64,000 bases of DNA, taken from the NCBI GenBank assembly GCA_018873245.2, contig JAEMBT020000002.1, positions 2,704,001 to 2,768,000 on the forward strand. The letters run 5' to 3'. A model generated the notes under the pieces. The model was not told the origin of the DNA. It saw only the letters and a program-made list of their open reading frames with translations, and did not search any database. Positions 1 to 12,625 of the stretch are shown here, in pieces (position 1 is the stretch's first letter; every line of letters starts with the position of its first letter). The position numbers and the translations under genes were made by a program. The DNA is from Archegozetes longisetosus. Its lineage: Eukaryota; Arthropoda; Arachnida; Sarcoptiformes; Trhypochthoniidae.

Positions 1-1776
1 CGAAAGTTTTCAAAAAATGAATTGTAATTCTAATCAAACCGATAGGTCGTAACGATAGGCTTCCTCGGAGGAACGATATTCTTGTTCGTACAGCTAAGAC
101 TTTATATATCAATCTTAATGAGATGGAGACAATTCAACCGCATTATTATCATCGAAAACGCCCCAACTAAAGATCAGATGAGACAGCAATCTGTCACTAT
201 TTCTACTATAAGTAACGGACAGCTACAGAAATAGTTTTCCCAAATTTTTCTCCTATATCTTCGAACTTCTAGTCAATTAATTTTGACATTTTAGCGAAAT
301 AAATAAATATTACTCACTACTTATTGGGTATTATTACGATTTGATTTTTTTTAGAGTAAAAAATTTGTTTCACTTGGAAAAAAGTGCGAATTAGTTCAAC
401 ATTTATAACAAACTTGTCCGCAAATTTATTCACCTAAGAAAAGGACTGAAAAGCAATTTTTCGATCAATTTTTTAGAATTATTTCAAAATTGTTCAATTA
501 ATGGCAAAATTATGGGAATCTCTTGAGTGAGAAATTCATTTTTTCTATAAATTATTGCAATATTTATTTGAATAGCAATTAAGTTTTAATTTAAATTATT
601 TAAGATGTTGTCGTTTACATTTAATTGTCGTTTTAGCCTATGATTCCATTTGAAAAACTTGACGCTATTTAACAAAAATGATTGTCAAAATTACTCATAT
701 TTTTATTATTTGTGGCATTACTATCAAAAAACTTTATATATTTAGCTAATTTATTCATAATACGGGATTTTAATAATTTTAAATCAATTGTTTTCAAGAA
801 TCAATTTTTATTATCAGACGTATTTTCGATTCAAATTATTTAAAGCATAAAAAACTTTAGTCTCTTTCGAAATAAAGTTCAATGAAAATACTTTTGAATT
901 TATGAATAATTATTTGTTTATTTAAGCTCAGAATTTGATTATCGGATGTTCTCACGACTCGACAATTTTAAAGTTTTATATGTCTATAAACACTGATGGC
1001 TATTTTAACACACTAAATAGAGTAAAAAATTGAGTCAATACTGAATGACAAACAAGTAAATCAATACCTGAAATATCGATTTCTGGTTTACATTTAGATA
1101 TTCGATCGATTCAATTATTTATTCAATGTTCATAAATATCTCTCAAACGGTATGGAACTTAAAGTAGGAATTTTGCATCAACTTGGAGTATAACTTGGTG
1201 TAAATATGAGTAAAAGCTTAAACTTTTGAAGCTACAAAAGGTCTTATGCACTGATTATGATCTAATTTTTATAGGCGAGTTCTATCCAACATTTTAGAAA
1301 CGATGCCAACTACAAATTACTATTTAAATCATCGATTCAAATATGGCTATATGTATAGATAATTAAGTTTAAATTCTAGTTCTCTTAAATAAGCTCTCAC
1401 TCATGCGAACATTTTTCTATAAAACTTCATTAAGATATCGAAATAAATTTTAAAATGATTACTAAGATTTAGCAAAAAGAAAAATTTAGCCATTATTACA
1501 ATTTTAGAACTTATAGAATTTTAACTTAATTTGTGTTCATAAGAGCAATACTCTTAAGGTAAAGATTAGTTCAAAAACATCGATAATAGAAAGAATAAGA
1601 GGCAGTGATTTAGTTCAACGTTAATTACATAAATAGTAGCGAAAATCAATACTAACAGTTCTCATGGAATGTTTTTGGTCATTATTTTAATAGAAAAATT
1701 GAAAAATTTTTGGTAACCAAATAGTCCTAAGCTCACTGTTAATAATCAAACTAAAATTAAATTAAGTGACAATGAC
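1..1776. other. AT-rich non-coding stretch downstream of HGSNAT
   Basis: No open frame of useful length, tRNA or clear repeat structure was seen here. The composition is strongly AT-rich, with many homopolymer runs. It lies 3' of the minus-strand acetyltransferase gene, so it may hold that gene's 3' UTR and polyadenylation site, which I could not place. Confidence 0.5.
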
Positions 1777-4700
1777 TTAGACCGTAAAGAAAAATCCATT
1801 TTGAGCCAAAACAATACTAACGATAAACCAAATGGTGACTCCGACTAGATTTCTAGCCAGTAACCCGACATGTGATGTTTCGTCAACATTGAAAGTCCAC
1901 GGAATCATACCCGCACAGATATCGTGCCCGATGTATAACAATATAGAGTTCATTCCCGGGTAATGGAATGGTTGTCCGTTTGGCCAAACGCGTATTACAT
2001 CAATCAAGTAATACAATAGACTTATTGCAAAACAAGCCGCAGAACTTGTTAAACATATGAAACTAAATGACCACAAATTCTTGTTTATTGGTATCCAACC
2101 AGGTGCGGCGAATAGTGCACACAAACCACCTATTGGTTAAGTTTCAAATATTAGACAATTTCATATTAAGTCAACTCATTACTGTTAGCTCATTATTATC
2201 ACAAAAATGACTATTTCTGACCTGAACTATCAAAAAAGTTTGTTTCAAATAACAAACAATTATTGGTATAATTGAAAAGTTCGTACCCTAACGGGGTACT
2301 GATGATAATTAAACTATTTTTTGAATGTTTTATTTAAATATATCATTTTAAAATATCGAACACAAAGTTTCAACTTTTTCTGTCGTTCTGTTTGCATTTT
2401 ATGATTTTTTAAACAACAGTTGCCTGAAATAAAAATTGATTTCAATTCTCGAGATTTTTGGGCTGTTATTGGTTATTATTTTAAGAAGAAAATGTCGACC
2501 AAAGACGCGGCCGAAGAAATTAATTCAGTTTTAGGGCCAAACACTGTTTCATATGAAATGGTTAAGAAATATTTAAAAGGGCGCCGATTCTCGTCCGAAG
2601 AAGAGATCGATCGGGCAGTAAATGATTTCTTCAACAGTATTACTTTGTTGAGTGGCGACGGGTTTATGATAAATGGCAGGAGAGGATGAAGCGGTCATTA
2701 GTGCTCGGGGAACTACTCTTAAGTTTTTTGTAAAAAATTTCAATAAAACTCATTCTTTGATACTTAGGGTACGAACTTTTCAATTATACTAATAGAAATG
2801 AAGTGCATTAATGGTTATTAGTTAACTAAAATCTGTTTTTAAATCTAACTTCATCTCTGACTTGATTAAACTGTAGAGAAGGTTCTAGCAAATCTTAATA
2901 AGAAACTGATGCTTAGATTAAAAATAACAACTGAAAATTAAGTTGATTCTTAACTAATTTCCTGCTAGTACTCATTGATTAATATGGTTTAGCTAAAGTC
3001 GTCAACTTAAATGCTTTATAAAAATTAGAGAAAATAATGAATACCAAGAACTACACCCCAAACAATCCAACGAGTAATTCGTTGTTTAGGGTTTGGATAA
3101 GCGATTAATATTTTTCCGACCTGTAGTCCTAAGAATGTTAATATTATCGAAGTTGTGGAACCTTTTAGCGTGAAACAAATATAATTCTCATTAATAAATA
3201 TCATTTACAATGACTTGAATTGAATTTTTGGATTGATATTAACCGAGAACTCCTTCGGGGTCGTGCGATAGACCAAATTTTTTTTGTGGATCGTATAGCT
3301 TGGAAGCCGTGAAGTGTTGATAAATATGCTCTTTTCCTAACAGCCATACGTCGATATAATTGGCTGCACCTCCAGTACAGTAGATGTGAGACATGTTCTT
3401 ATATAAACCTCCAGGTCCTAAAATTCGTTTGAATAGAAAATCAAAATTTTTAGCTAGAAATCAAACATTGTAATTGATTTTCGCTTCAAATTTTCATAAA
3501 CTGATTAAAAAAGTTTAACCGAAACAGGAATTGAATAGCTTGCTAGAAGAATGGCTTAAGTGACTGCTTTGGTGGTATTTACTTGTCGCTCTTCTGCCAA
3601 ACCATTCAAATGAGAAAGGGTGTGACAAAAATGATATTAAAATTATTTTATCGACTATTCTAGGTGAACAGTTTATATGAGCTTATATTTAAATTAACAA
3701 TGCATAGTGAACTTGAAATCAGGTCTTAGAAAAGCTCTCAGCTCAAGAAAAATTAGTTTTCGCTTCAGTTGAATCATAATGAACGCTCTATTAATTACCA
3801 ACATATCCTCGAGGACAGTTAGGATCCCATTCCCAGCCAAAAGATAGTCCAAAATAAATGGCACCCATTACTGTCATAACAATCCATTCGAACCAATACG
3901 GAATTATATCAATCAACTGATGAATACGTACTAAAAATCAAACATAATCATATTAAAGACCAGAAAATCTAATCTAAAATACAACTGATTAGTTTAGCTT
4001 AAAGAACGAGGCAACTGACTGCTTATATAGTATTGACTTGACCCGTTCTTTAACTAAAGAATAAAATTGTCTTATAAGTAATTAATTAGACGTAAATAAT
4101 GTCATACGCGCTCCAAATAGTTCTCCTTTGTGTAACTTAAGTGATATCACATGAGAAGACGCGACCACAAAATAAGAGATACCGAACCGCTGAAGTACTC
4201 CTGGTATACGAAGTTTCTTGAAGTTTGCTAAGGAGATAGAGAAAAATAACAAGTCATTTAATATGTCATTTAGAACGCTTCAACGGTTCGTCAGGTTTTG
4301 TTATGCAATTTAGAGAACTAGTTGTCTAATTACAAAAGTCCTATTTAGGGCTTCATTCAATAGGAAATTAGTGTGAAGCTAACAAAAAATATATGTAATT
4401 ACGATTTCCGTTTGAGTTAAGTATTATTCCGATCAGGAATAATTTGATCGACCTCTTGATTATTTTGCAGAATATTTTGTTGGTTGGCATTTTTTGACGA
4501 ATAACAATACTTTTATAGCTATTATTAATAGAAATTACGAAATTTTCGTTAATAACAGTTTTAGAATTTTGGTGTTCTGTGGTTTTTTGTCAACCTGATA
4601 GCCATAGTTGTGCCCATAATGAATATAAACCAGGGAAATATGATGTCTGCAAACTGGAACCCATCCCACGCCGCGTGATCTAAGAAAACGTATTCTCCAG

Positions 4701-6000
4701 CCCCGTAGTTTACAAATATCATCATTAAAATTGTTATTCTAGAGGATAAAGTTAATCAATGAGTCAGCAAAACATGTGTCACCGGCTAATTGAAAAACAG
4801 TACATTTTTGACTATATTATCAATAAGAGCTCAAAACAAGGGCTAGTTGAAGAAAAATTAAAATAATTGTATAAACAATTTACAGAATATTGTACTTGTA
4901 GTTTACGAAATAAAAAGTCAATCTTGAATTAGACTATTGAGAAATAAAACTTCTATAAGTAACGAATAACTATATTTGAGAAAACAATTTTTCAGAGTTC
5001 AAATTATAAACTCTTTAAGAAATTTCGATGAGAAATGAGACGATTTGGTAAATATAAGGATGAGTACCCTCTAAAACAGTCCAAAGACTTCAATCGTTTT
5101 CGTTTCTTTTCTTCTGCGGCAGCGTCCGCGATAGGATCACTCGATAGGGCTATGTTCGTCGCGCGTCCCTCTCTCCATCGATAATAAAATCTTCGACCGA
5201 CGTAAAATACAATAGCGGCCAATACGTAGATTATTGCGGCTCCGATTAATGGCCAGATATTACTACGACCTTCAGATTGGGTCGAAAAAGAGCAAGTGTA
5301 TCGATTGCTCGAATTGTTGTCTGGATTCTCATTAATGCTAAGGATTGAAAATTAGATCTTATGCTAAGATAATTAGAATTTTTGTGCACAAGCATTACAT
5401 CACAGTATGTTTTGACTGATCCTTCAACGTTTCGCTACTGTCACACCATCTCACAACATGTGAGGAAGGGTTTTCACTGATGGCATACTCGAGACCAAAG
5501 TTGGTGTTAACTGGCAGCTGTTGTGTTGAGTTTGGCACTATATTTGACCACAAAAGTAATGGACACTAAATAGATTGTAGAAAATGAATTCATCAACATT
5601 ATAAGTTTTGGATTAGTTACGAACTCTTAGATAAAATAAGGCTTTAAGATAAAGTTTTGACCCATTCTTTCAAATGACTCAACAAAACTTTTGAAAACTC
5701 GTTTTACTTAATAGTGAATAATACTTTAAAATAACAATTGTAATCAAATTTAAGACTAATAAATATTTCAAGTTTAGTAAAGTTCATATACTACTAGAAA
5801 AAAACTTCTTAAAAGTGAACAAAAATGTGAGAATGAGTGAAAAACAAATAAAAAACTAAAGGCAAGATAATAGAAAAAAGTTAAACAATTGAACGAATCC
5901 AAACCTCAAAGCATTCCGTGAGTTGCGTCCAAATATATAAATTGTTAGGGGAGTTATTGATAAAATGAATTACTGCGGTGTCCACTTTTAAATCAGGCAT
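1777..6000 (-). CDS. HGSNAT: Heparan-alpha-glucosaminide N-acetyltransferase, ten exons
   Basis: This family moves acetyl groups from cytosolic acetyl-CoA across the lysosomal membrane onto the terminal glucosamine of heparan sulfate. Exons (minus strand): 6000-5905, 5565-5399, 5337-5068, 4738-4595, 4518-4403, 4227-4108, 3930-3799, 3417-3244, 3161-3045, 2129-1777. Every junction has GT-AG and the phases agree, giving about 562 codons. Family signatures seen: the luminal N-terminal domain, RLKSLDCFRG, then FVNYGAGEY with DHAAWDGFQFAD (the His matches the family's acetyl-acceptor His, about residue 199), IPGVLQRFGISYFVVA, HDPEGVLGS, GWIPINKNLWS, and FHYPGMNSILLYIGH near the end. Human HGSNAT is a little longer (about 635-663 aa), and no signal peptide is visible before the chosen ATG, so an upstream exon may be missing. 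The last intron (2130-3044) carries a mariner remnant. Identity is firm; the 5' end is less so. Confidence 0.93.
2269..2786 (+). mobile_element. Internally deleted mariner element in HGSNAT intron
   Basis: A 518-bp element is bounded by TA on both sides (2267-2268 and 2787-2788). Its terminal inverted repeats begin TAATTGAAAAGTTCGTACCC and match base for base for about 23 bp. Inside is an 89-codon frame that joins the N-terminal helix-turn-helix part of a mariner transposase to a short piece from near its C-terminus, so the catalytic core is deleted. It sits in the last HGSNAT intron on the opposite strand and should not affect the coding exons. It cannot move itself. Confidence 0.85.
2420..2689 (+). 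pseudogene. Deleted mariner transposase, 89 codons
   Basis: The frame opens at TTG rather than ATG. Residues 1-55 resemble the mariner HTH region (FWAVIGYYFKKKMSTKDAAE, then INSVLGPNTVSYEMVKKY). The next stretch, RFSSEEEIDRAVNDFF, is the conserved mariner segment that normally lies some 200 residues further on. All catalytic acids are absent. It is a deletion product of an autonomous mariner. An intact HTH could in principle still bind the terminal repeats, but there is no sign of expression. Confidence 0.75.
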
Positions 6001-7090
6001 TACGATAAAAATGATTTTCTTACGATTGACAAAAAATTAGCTCAAAATTATTTACACAATAAATAAGAACTCATAAAAAATAATAAAATGTTGAAATCAT
6101 TTTATTAGGCAAATAACTATAAGAATACACACGTACGTAGAAAATTATCTACGATTAAAAAGTTATCAACTAATTGATAAGAGCATTGAGTGGTGTAGTT
6201 AATCATTAGAAATTGTAGCTCAATTGTCATTTCATACTAAACGATAGGCTTCCGATCTCAGACACTGCCTAACGACTAAACTATGTACCGAGAAAAACAA
6301 TTATCAGTAGAAAATATCTGACTCTATTTTTCCATTCTAGTTTGAGTATCTGTTAAACTATTTTTCTGATTATATCTATGTCAAGAGTTGACGAAAAGTT
6401 ATTTAACATTCAAAACATAGCTTTTGTAATGTTGAGGCACAGCTGTGTTTCCTATGGTTTCCTATCGCTGTTGTTATTATGTAACGCTGTGGCGTCATCG
6501 ATACTACCATAAACTACGTCTGCTTTATTTTTGATTCAAATTAAAGTTACCCTTAATTTGTTTGAATTTAAATTTGGGGACTTGAATACACAATTAAGAT
6601 AACTATGAATATGTTCTTATAACTTTAGACAACGGTAAAGCTGAATAAAATTCAATAAGAATAAAAGTTTATGATCTATTGTATAAAACTTATATAATGA
6701 TTGCTCAAATTTGAAAAGTGGTTTTCCAAAACGTTTCAATGTTAATAATAGAAACAATTTAATCAATCTTCTCTCTTTCTTTGGCTTTCACTCGTGAAGG
6801 CTTCACAAGTGCTCAATAGTATTAAAACCTTCATTCAGCTATCGTTTGCTTGAAAATAAGGCTTCAAATTATTCCAGACTGAGAATTAATTGCAAAACTT
6901 TTTCTACTTAAATTCAAGTTCACTTAGATCGTTAGGAAAATGAAACCTTACTTTGTCGTAGGAATTCAATGTTTTGTCCCTGAATATAATAAATGGTTGT
7001 AATGAGATAAGTAATTTCAGTCGAAAAATATGTAAAACTTAGTAATTATTCAGACTATAATAAATTAAGATTGTTCAATTGGTAAAGTTT

Positions 7091-7151
<61 letters not shown>

Positions 7152-8780
7152 AACAAGTTACATACAATTTTCTTTTACTTTTATAAAAGAAAATAGTAAT
7201 AGTTTTAACTGATTTTTTTCAAACAATTGATTTTATTCCTCATAAGCCTTCTCAATAAACATTAAACTACATAAATAAAAAAAGATTGCCAGCGAATAAA
7301 TCTTTTCTATTGAATAATGACAGTGCATATGTTGCATCCATTAAAATAAGAACATTTATGTTATGAAAAATACTCTTTAAATCTATTTCATAGACAGAGT
7401 TATGTTTCATAGAACCATATTTCTGTTCAGAGAAGTTAATATCTTTATCGAATCTAATGTTTGTTAATTGCGTAGTAAATACAGAAATATAAACATCTAA
7501 TAATCAAGATATTAGATTCAATCTAGTATTAGCTTGAGCTCTCAAGTGAGTATCTCACTAAAGTTTGCTAAAATATTTAGTTGAAAATTATCAGTCGAAT
7601 AAACTGTTTATTTATATATATTATTTTAAGCTTGTCATTAAAAGTACCGAATATTTGCCTAATGTATAAAATATTAGGCTGTTCGAAAAATCTGCTGCAC
7701 TTTGGATTTTAATAACTTTTAAAGTAAATAAGATAAAATCATTCTGTAAAAGTTTAATAATTAATAATTTGCACCCTTGTTGATGACTTATTGCCAGACC
7801 TCTGTCAGCGTTGCTAATGTCATTAAAGTGCCCTTTGACTAAGCTCCAAAATGGCATTGTTAATGGCAATATTCAATTGATCGAAAACCTCATATCGATA
7901 GCCCCTAAGACGTTCTTAATACAACAATCAGCCAACGCCTTGCAAAGCAACGCTCCTAATGTTATTTTTTTATTACATCGAAAACTGTATCAAGTTTCAA
8001 CAGTCAACTGCATCAACAGTCACTCATTAGAAAGTTAATGCAGCTTAAATTGCTGTAAACACTTGCCGAACAACCGAATGTAATAAGTAATGCACATAAG
8101 CTCTTTTTGAGCTTGGACTCGTGGGTATTGTCTTTTTCATTTTATGGATTTTAAAATTATTTCTAAAAGTTTTTCAATTGAACTATTTCGAATGAGCGTA
8201 ATTAAATTTAGTAAAATTATATCAGGATTCTTTGTCAGTTGAAACAGATGAAATCATTATAGAGATCATAATGATCCTAAACAAAGTTTCGGATATTGAA
8301 TCTAAATCCAAATCTTTTTATTATTAAATTCTAATTCTTGCAAATTTACCGCATTAAAGTACAAAAATTCTGAAATCCTTATTAGATTTTCAGCGACTAT
8401 TGTATAACTATTGCCTGAAAACTGCATAAAAATCTAAAATTTCTTGACTTCTACTAAATATGCTTTTCTTTGATCAGAATATTTTTACTTTGAATGAAAG
8501 TGACGAATATCTCACATTTTACATGTATTTCAATCCAAGCTCACGTGTATAGACTTAAAGTGAGCTGGACTCACAAAAGGTCAGCTTGTAGCTCGAAATG
8601 CCTCAATAATTAATTTCCAGCTCAATCTAGATCGGGCTTTTGTGCATCATTAAATATGACTTGTTTATTCAACAAGTTATAATAATATGTAAATCAAGCA
8701 CTTTTTAAGTCAATATCATGTATTAGTACTTATTATCCATTTCTTACTTCTAGATATCAGTTTTCTAATAACAAAAAGCT
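6001..8780. other. Intergenic region between divergent HGSNAT and beta-helix genes
   Basis: This region separates the divergently transcribed acetyltransferase and beta-helix genes and probably holds both promoters. The part near 6420-6540 is less AT-rich than its surroundings and may belong to the HGSNAT 5' region. A long AG microsatellite lies in the middle. Overlapping frames around 7620-8040 on both strands resemble no family I know and are probably chance. No RNA gene was seen. Confidence 0.45.
7094..7146. repeat. (GA)n microsatellite
   Basis: An uninterrupted dinucleotide run of about 26 GA units. Such tracts vary quickly in length. In arthropods GA repeats can also bind GAGA-type factors, but no promoter is evident beside this one. 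Confidence 0.95.
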
Positions 8781-8811
8781 TTATAAGGGATTCAACACTA
8801 TAGTCAGTCAG
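8781..8811 (+). promoter_or_regulatory. Core promoter of the beta-helix gene
   Basis: A TATA box (TTATAAG at 8781-8787) is followed about 25 bp later by TCAGTCAG (8804-8811), which matches the arthropod initiator TCAKT. The start codon lies about 95 bp downstream. Spacing and motifs fit a focused RNA polymerase II promoter. Confidence 0.55.
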
Positions 8812-8903
8812 TTAAAGTTCAGATAAAAGTTTTCTAAACATTGATTTTATATCTTTCTCTATAAGCAATACTTGTGCCGTATTGAGTTACAAAAATCTCA
8901 ACG

Positions 8904-10056
8904 ATGTTTAAATGTCTAATTGGAATAACATTTTCAGTACTGTTATCATCGACTACTGTTGATAGTTATGTTGACGGGGGATATGTTGAATGTAATATCA
9001 GATCATATGGTGTTACAACAGCAAGACAACTTCAAGAAGCTATCAATAGAGCTAAAGCTGGCGATACTATAAAATTAGATCCAATCGATTATTTCGGGTC
9101 TTTTGTGATAAATAACAATAACATTAATTATATAACAATCGATGGCGACAGTCAATGCAACAGAAATACTAGAGTTATTGGCGATTTCAATATCAAGTCC
9201 AATAACTGGATTATTAAAGACGTGGTTTTTCTCAACTCTCGTAAGGCTATAGTTATGGAAAATGCGAATAACATAAGGCTTATTAATCTAGTTATCAATA
9301 GCATGAGCGAGAATGCAATCGATGTACAAAATAGCAACGATATTAAATTTAATAATCTTGTTGTTGATGGGGTTAGAGAAAACGCGTTAGAATTTCAGTA
9401 AGAATTTTTATCTTAAAGAATATCTTGAATTATAGGTTAGCACTAGTTGAGTTGAACTTAATAATTATTTACTACTAATAGTTAGAAATCAGTTATCATT
9501 AACTAAATTTTAGAGTTTCTAAGCACTTTTTATCAAAAATCTGATTCTTTTTTCGTAAACAGTTCAGTGAATAACCTATACTTGAGTTCCTTGGTTTTGT
9601 CTAATATCGGAGGAGTAGGTATTCTAATTGATGGCAGCAGTAATAATCTAAATATCCTGAATACAGTCAGCCATCGAGTCAACGGTGAAGTCATTGAGAT
9701 AACTGGTAATTCAAATAACGGCAAAATTATCAATACTTTAATTACTGGTGATTCACCTCACGGCGAAGCATGGATTAGTGTTGATGGAAACAACTTCAGG
9801 ATTATTGGAACTGTTGGAAACGGAGCGCCAAAAGATGGAATTTTGGTAAGGTCAAAGTTATTTTAATTGAACTAAAGTTGATTTCTCTGTGTTATGATAG
9901 GTTAATGGCTGTGGTTTTTATCTTAACGGCAACATGTGCACAATGTTTGGCTCAAATGGTCATTGTATTTATTTGGTTAAAAATAATTACAACTGTTACA
10001 GATTAGGCTGGGGTAACATCAATATTGGCGGACGAGCGGTTGTTAATTGGGTCTAA
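8904..10056 (+). CDS. Secreted right-handed parallel beta-helix protein, three exons
   Basis: Exons 8904-9397, 9563-9845 and 9901-10056 join with GT-AG splice sites and consistent phase into 310 codons. The protein starts with a signal peptide (about residues 1-21, hydrophobic FKCLIGITFSVLLSS). It continues as irregular coils rich in Asn, Ile and Val with short turns (NNNNINYITIDG, NANNIRLINLVINSMSENAI, SNNLNILNT, NNFRIIGTV), the pattern of a right-handed beta-helix with an asparagine ladder. The C-terminal part has several Cys and Trp residues that may form a disulfide-stabilised cap. An AATAAA follows the stop. The fold is that of pectate lyases, polysaccharide lyases and similar secreted proteins, but I recognised no catalytic motif, so enzyme activity is not claimed. 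Introns and promoter show it lives as a normal host gene. Origin by ancient transfer is possible but unproven. Confidence 0.8.
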
Positions 10057-10730
10057 TTATATTAATTTAATAAACTATAAGACATCTGATTAAAAATGTA
10101 AAGATCAAATTGTTCACTTTTTTGAAAGATGGACCAATATTTTCTTACTGTGACTTTGCATAATATAGATTTTGTGATTTTATTGAGCATTTAAAATACT
10201 TATTCTCGATCTGAACACTGTTTTTTTATTTCGATACGTGTTCTAACCAAGAAAGTCCTTTAAGTAAAGGAACCTTTATATAGCTGAAAAATAGTTTTTT
10301 GTTTTGAACAATTAAATCGTGTGCACTTTAGTAGCGTAGTTAGTAATTCGGGTTTGTTCGGACCCGAATTTTAAAATTCTAATTTTTAGGTGTATAGAAA
10401 AAATAAAACTGTAATTATTTAATAATTGAAAGCTAGCATATATTCGGTAAGTCTACAAGCATATTTATTTGTACTAACAGTAAATTATTAATAATTTTTC
10501 GCTTGGGAACATATTAAAGACCGATCTTAATGAAATACAATTGATAGTAGTTTTGTTTTAATCCCTGATGCGTAGCAATAAAAAGTAAGGGACAGCATGA
10601 ATATTGAATAGTCTTAGGTAGAAAACGGTAGTTTAAATGTTAACGAAAATTTTCAGAATGAAAATTAACACCCCACTCACGAATGATAATCATAAGTTTA
10701 TTCGCAGTAAATCAAAGATAATCCTTTAAA
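10057..10730. other. 3' flank of beta-helix gene, no gene seen
   Basis: The stop codon is followed within about 15 bp by AATAAA. The rest is AT-rich and shows no frame or repeat that I can support. Confidence 0.5.
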
Positions 10731-11862
10731 AGTACACTTTTCTGGCAAACGCTACTATGATTAAAGAAATAAAATTTTTGATGAGTTGAGCTCCAAAAAC
10801 AGGCGCCTTTAAGTCCAAGGCTGACCCGTAGACCCCCTATGGCTAGGATTAGTGTAACTTCTGATTTTGATTTTATTTGACTCTCAAGTCATACTATTCT
10901 ATCGAATATAAATAAAGTAAAAATTCTGCTCAATCAATGAATTTAGAAGCATTTATTATAAAATTTCTTAAATGGCCTAGTGGTTAGTGTACTGACTACT
11001 AGTAGAGTAGATCGGGTTAGCATAAACTCTTGACAATTTCTTTTTAATATGAAAACGTTATTTTTACTTCAATCTTTCATTGGAAAATTAGACTTGTAAC
11101 GCGTTTGCGTTAATATTGTAAAGATCTGTTATCGATGTAACCATTAGAACAACTTATTTAGCTTTGATTTGTCTTAATTTGATGTTATTGCTTAATGTTT
11201 AGTTTAATGTTGATTATTGGTTTTGCTGAGTTTCCTTTTAATTATTTTGTAATTGGCTATAACATCCGACCATATCAAGTCAAAAAAATTTTCGGGTGTT
11301 ATAGCCAATTATAATATAATCTAAAGGAAACTCGGCAAAACCAATAATCAACATCAAACTAAGCAGTAAGCAATAGCATCAAATTAAGATAAATCAGAAC
11401 TAAATAAGTTGTTCTAATGCTTACATTAATAACGGATCTTTGCAATATTAAGTTAACAAATAGTAAGTCAAACGCTTAGTAAGGCAAACACGTAGTAAGG
11501 CAAATTTCCTTATGAAAAATCGAAGTAAAAATAATATTTTCATATTAAAAAGAAATTGTCAAGAGTTTATGCGAGCCCGATCCTATTCTACTAGTGGTCA
11601 GTACACTAACCACTAGGCCACTTAGGAAGTTATATAATCAACGCTTTCAAACTCATAGATTGAGCAGCTTTTTCACTTTATTAATATTGGATAAAATAAC
11701 ATGACTTTAAAGTCAAAACTAAAATCAAAAGTTACATTAATCCTAGCCATAGGGGATCTACGAGTCAGCCTTGGGGTTAAAGGCACCTGTTTTTGGAGCT
11801 CAACTCATTAAAAATGTCGTTTCTTTAATCATAGTAGCGTTTGCCAAAAAGTGCATTTATTG
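10731..11862. repeat. Long inverted repeat (foldback) with tRNA-like heads
   Basis: Two arms of about 540-570 bp (10731-11270 and 11292-11862) are reverse complements with scattered mismatches, separated by a loop of about 20 bp. Shared landmarks include GGCAAACGCTACTATGATTA near the outer ends and a palindromic core around TTATAGCC beside the loop. Each arm carries a tRNA-like sequence. The structure may be a foldback transposon or two head-to-head SINE copies. Its transcript would form a long hairpin. The arms differ at several per cent, so it is not very young. Confidence 0.8.
10971..11040 (+). repeat. tRNA-derived SINE head
   Basis: TGGCCTAGTGGTTAGTG matches a polymerase III box A, and CGGGTTAGCATAAAC about 25 bp later is a decayed box B. 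The same pair appears in reverse complement near 11565-11625 with a slightly better box B (GGGCTCGCATAAAC). Box spacing is that of a tRNA, but the acceptor stem does not pair, so this is a SINE promoter and not a tRNA gene. Confidence 0.6.
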
Positions 11863-12329
11863 AGAACCTAAAATTATAATTCATATTTATTGACTCACGT
11901 CGTCAATAAGTTATACGAAAGAAGATACAAATGTAAACTAGTCAGACATTAGAATCTATAATCGAGTCGAGAAACAAGATAACAATCAATATTACGTCGG
12001 CTTCGGGAGTTATTGGCATGACTTGATTCAATTTATTAATCAATCACAAACAAATAAAGATTTTATGCTGTGCCGAAACACGTTTTAGAACTTTTTTTTA
12101 GCTTTATCTGACTTAAAAAGTGTATCAAATCATTTGATTGTCAGTGATTATTGGATCTTTCACTGCATTAAAATCAAATAATTCATATTTTAAGTTTAAT
12201 AGTAACTGAATGAGTGAGCAAACCCTTAAAAATTGCTCAGAACGCATCAGTTTGGGATTAATAAAAGTACAACTATTTGGACATAGCTGTACAGATAAAT
12301 TCCAAAAGGCTTTAAATTGATCTCTTACT

Positions 12330-12625
12330 AGTAGAGGGTGCGATCTGAGGAAGTCAGATCAAGATATTTTTGATTTGGCATTAATCTATGAGACAATTAG
12401 ATTGACCAAAACTCAACTATGGCATAAAGCAAAGGCATTACATTATACATTGCTGCCATACAAAGCAATGCTAAGGATTGCATCTTAAATTACCGATTGC
12501 GGACAAACGATAGCTCATAAGTACGAATTTGTGAGTTTTGGTCAATCTAATTGTCTCATAGATTAATGCCAAATCAAAAATATCTTGATCTGACTTCCTC
12601 AGATCGCATCCTTCCTTAGTTAGTA
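12330..12625. repeat. Short inverted repeat with about 80-bp arms
   Basis: Arms at about 12335-12415 and 12528-12612 are almost perfect reverse complements over some 80 bp (key stretch GCGATCTGAGGAAGTCAGAT), with about 110 bp between them. The flanks match poorly. It may be a MITE or the core of a small foldback. A 12471-12725 minus-strand frame runs through it and is an artefact of the repeat. Confidence 0.75.

Noticed and set aside
7621-8038. Overlapping frames on both strands, with words loosely like mariner ends
   Set aside because: No inverted ends, no target duplication and no protein resemblance could be shown.
10971-11040. A functional tRNA gene
   Set aside because: Box A is good but box B is decayed and no acceptor stem pairs; the copy lies in a repeat.
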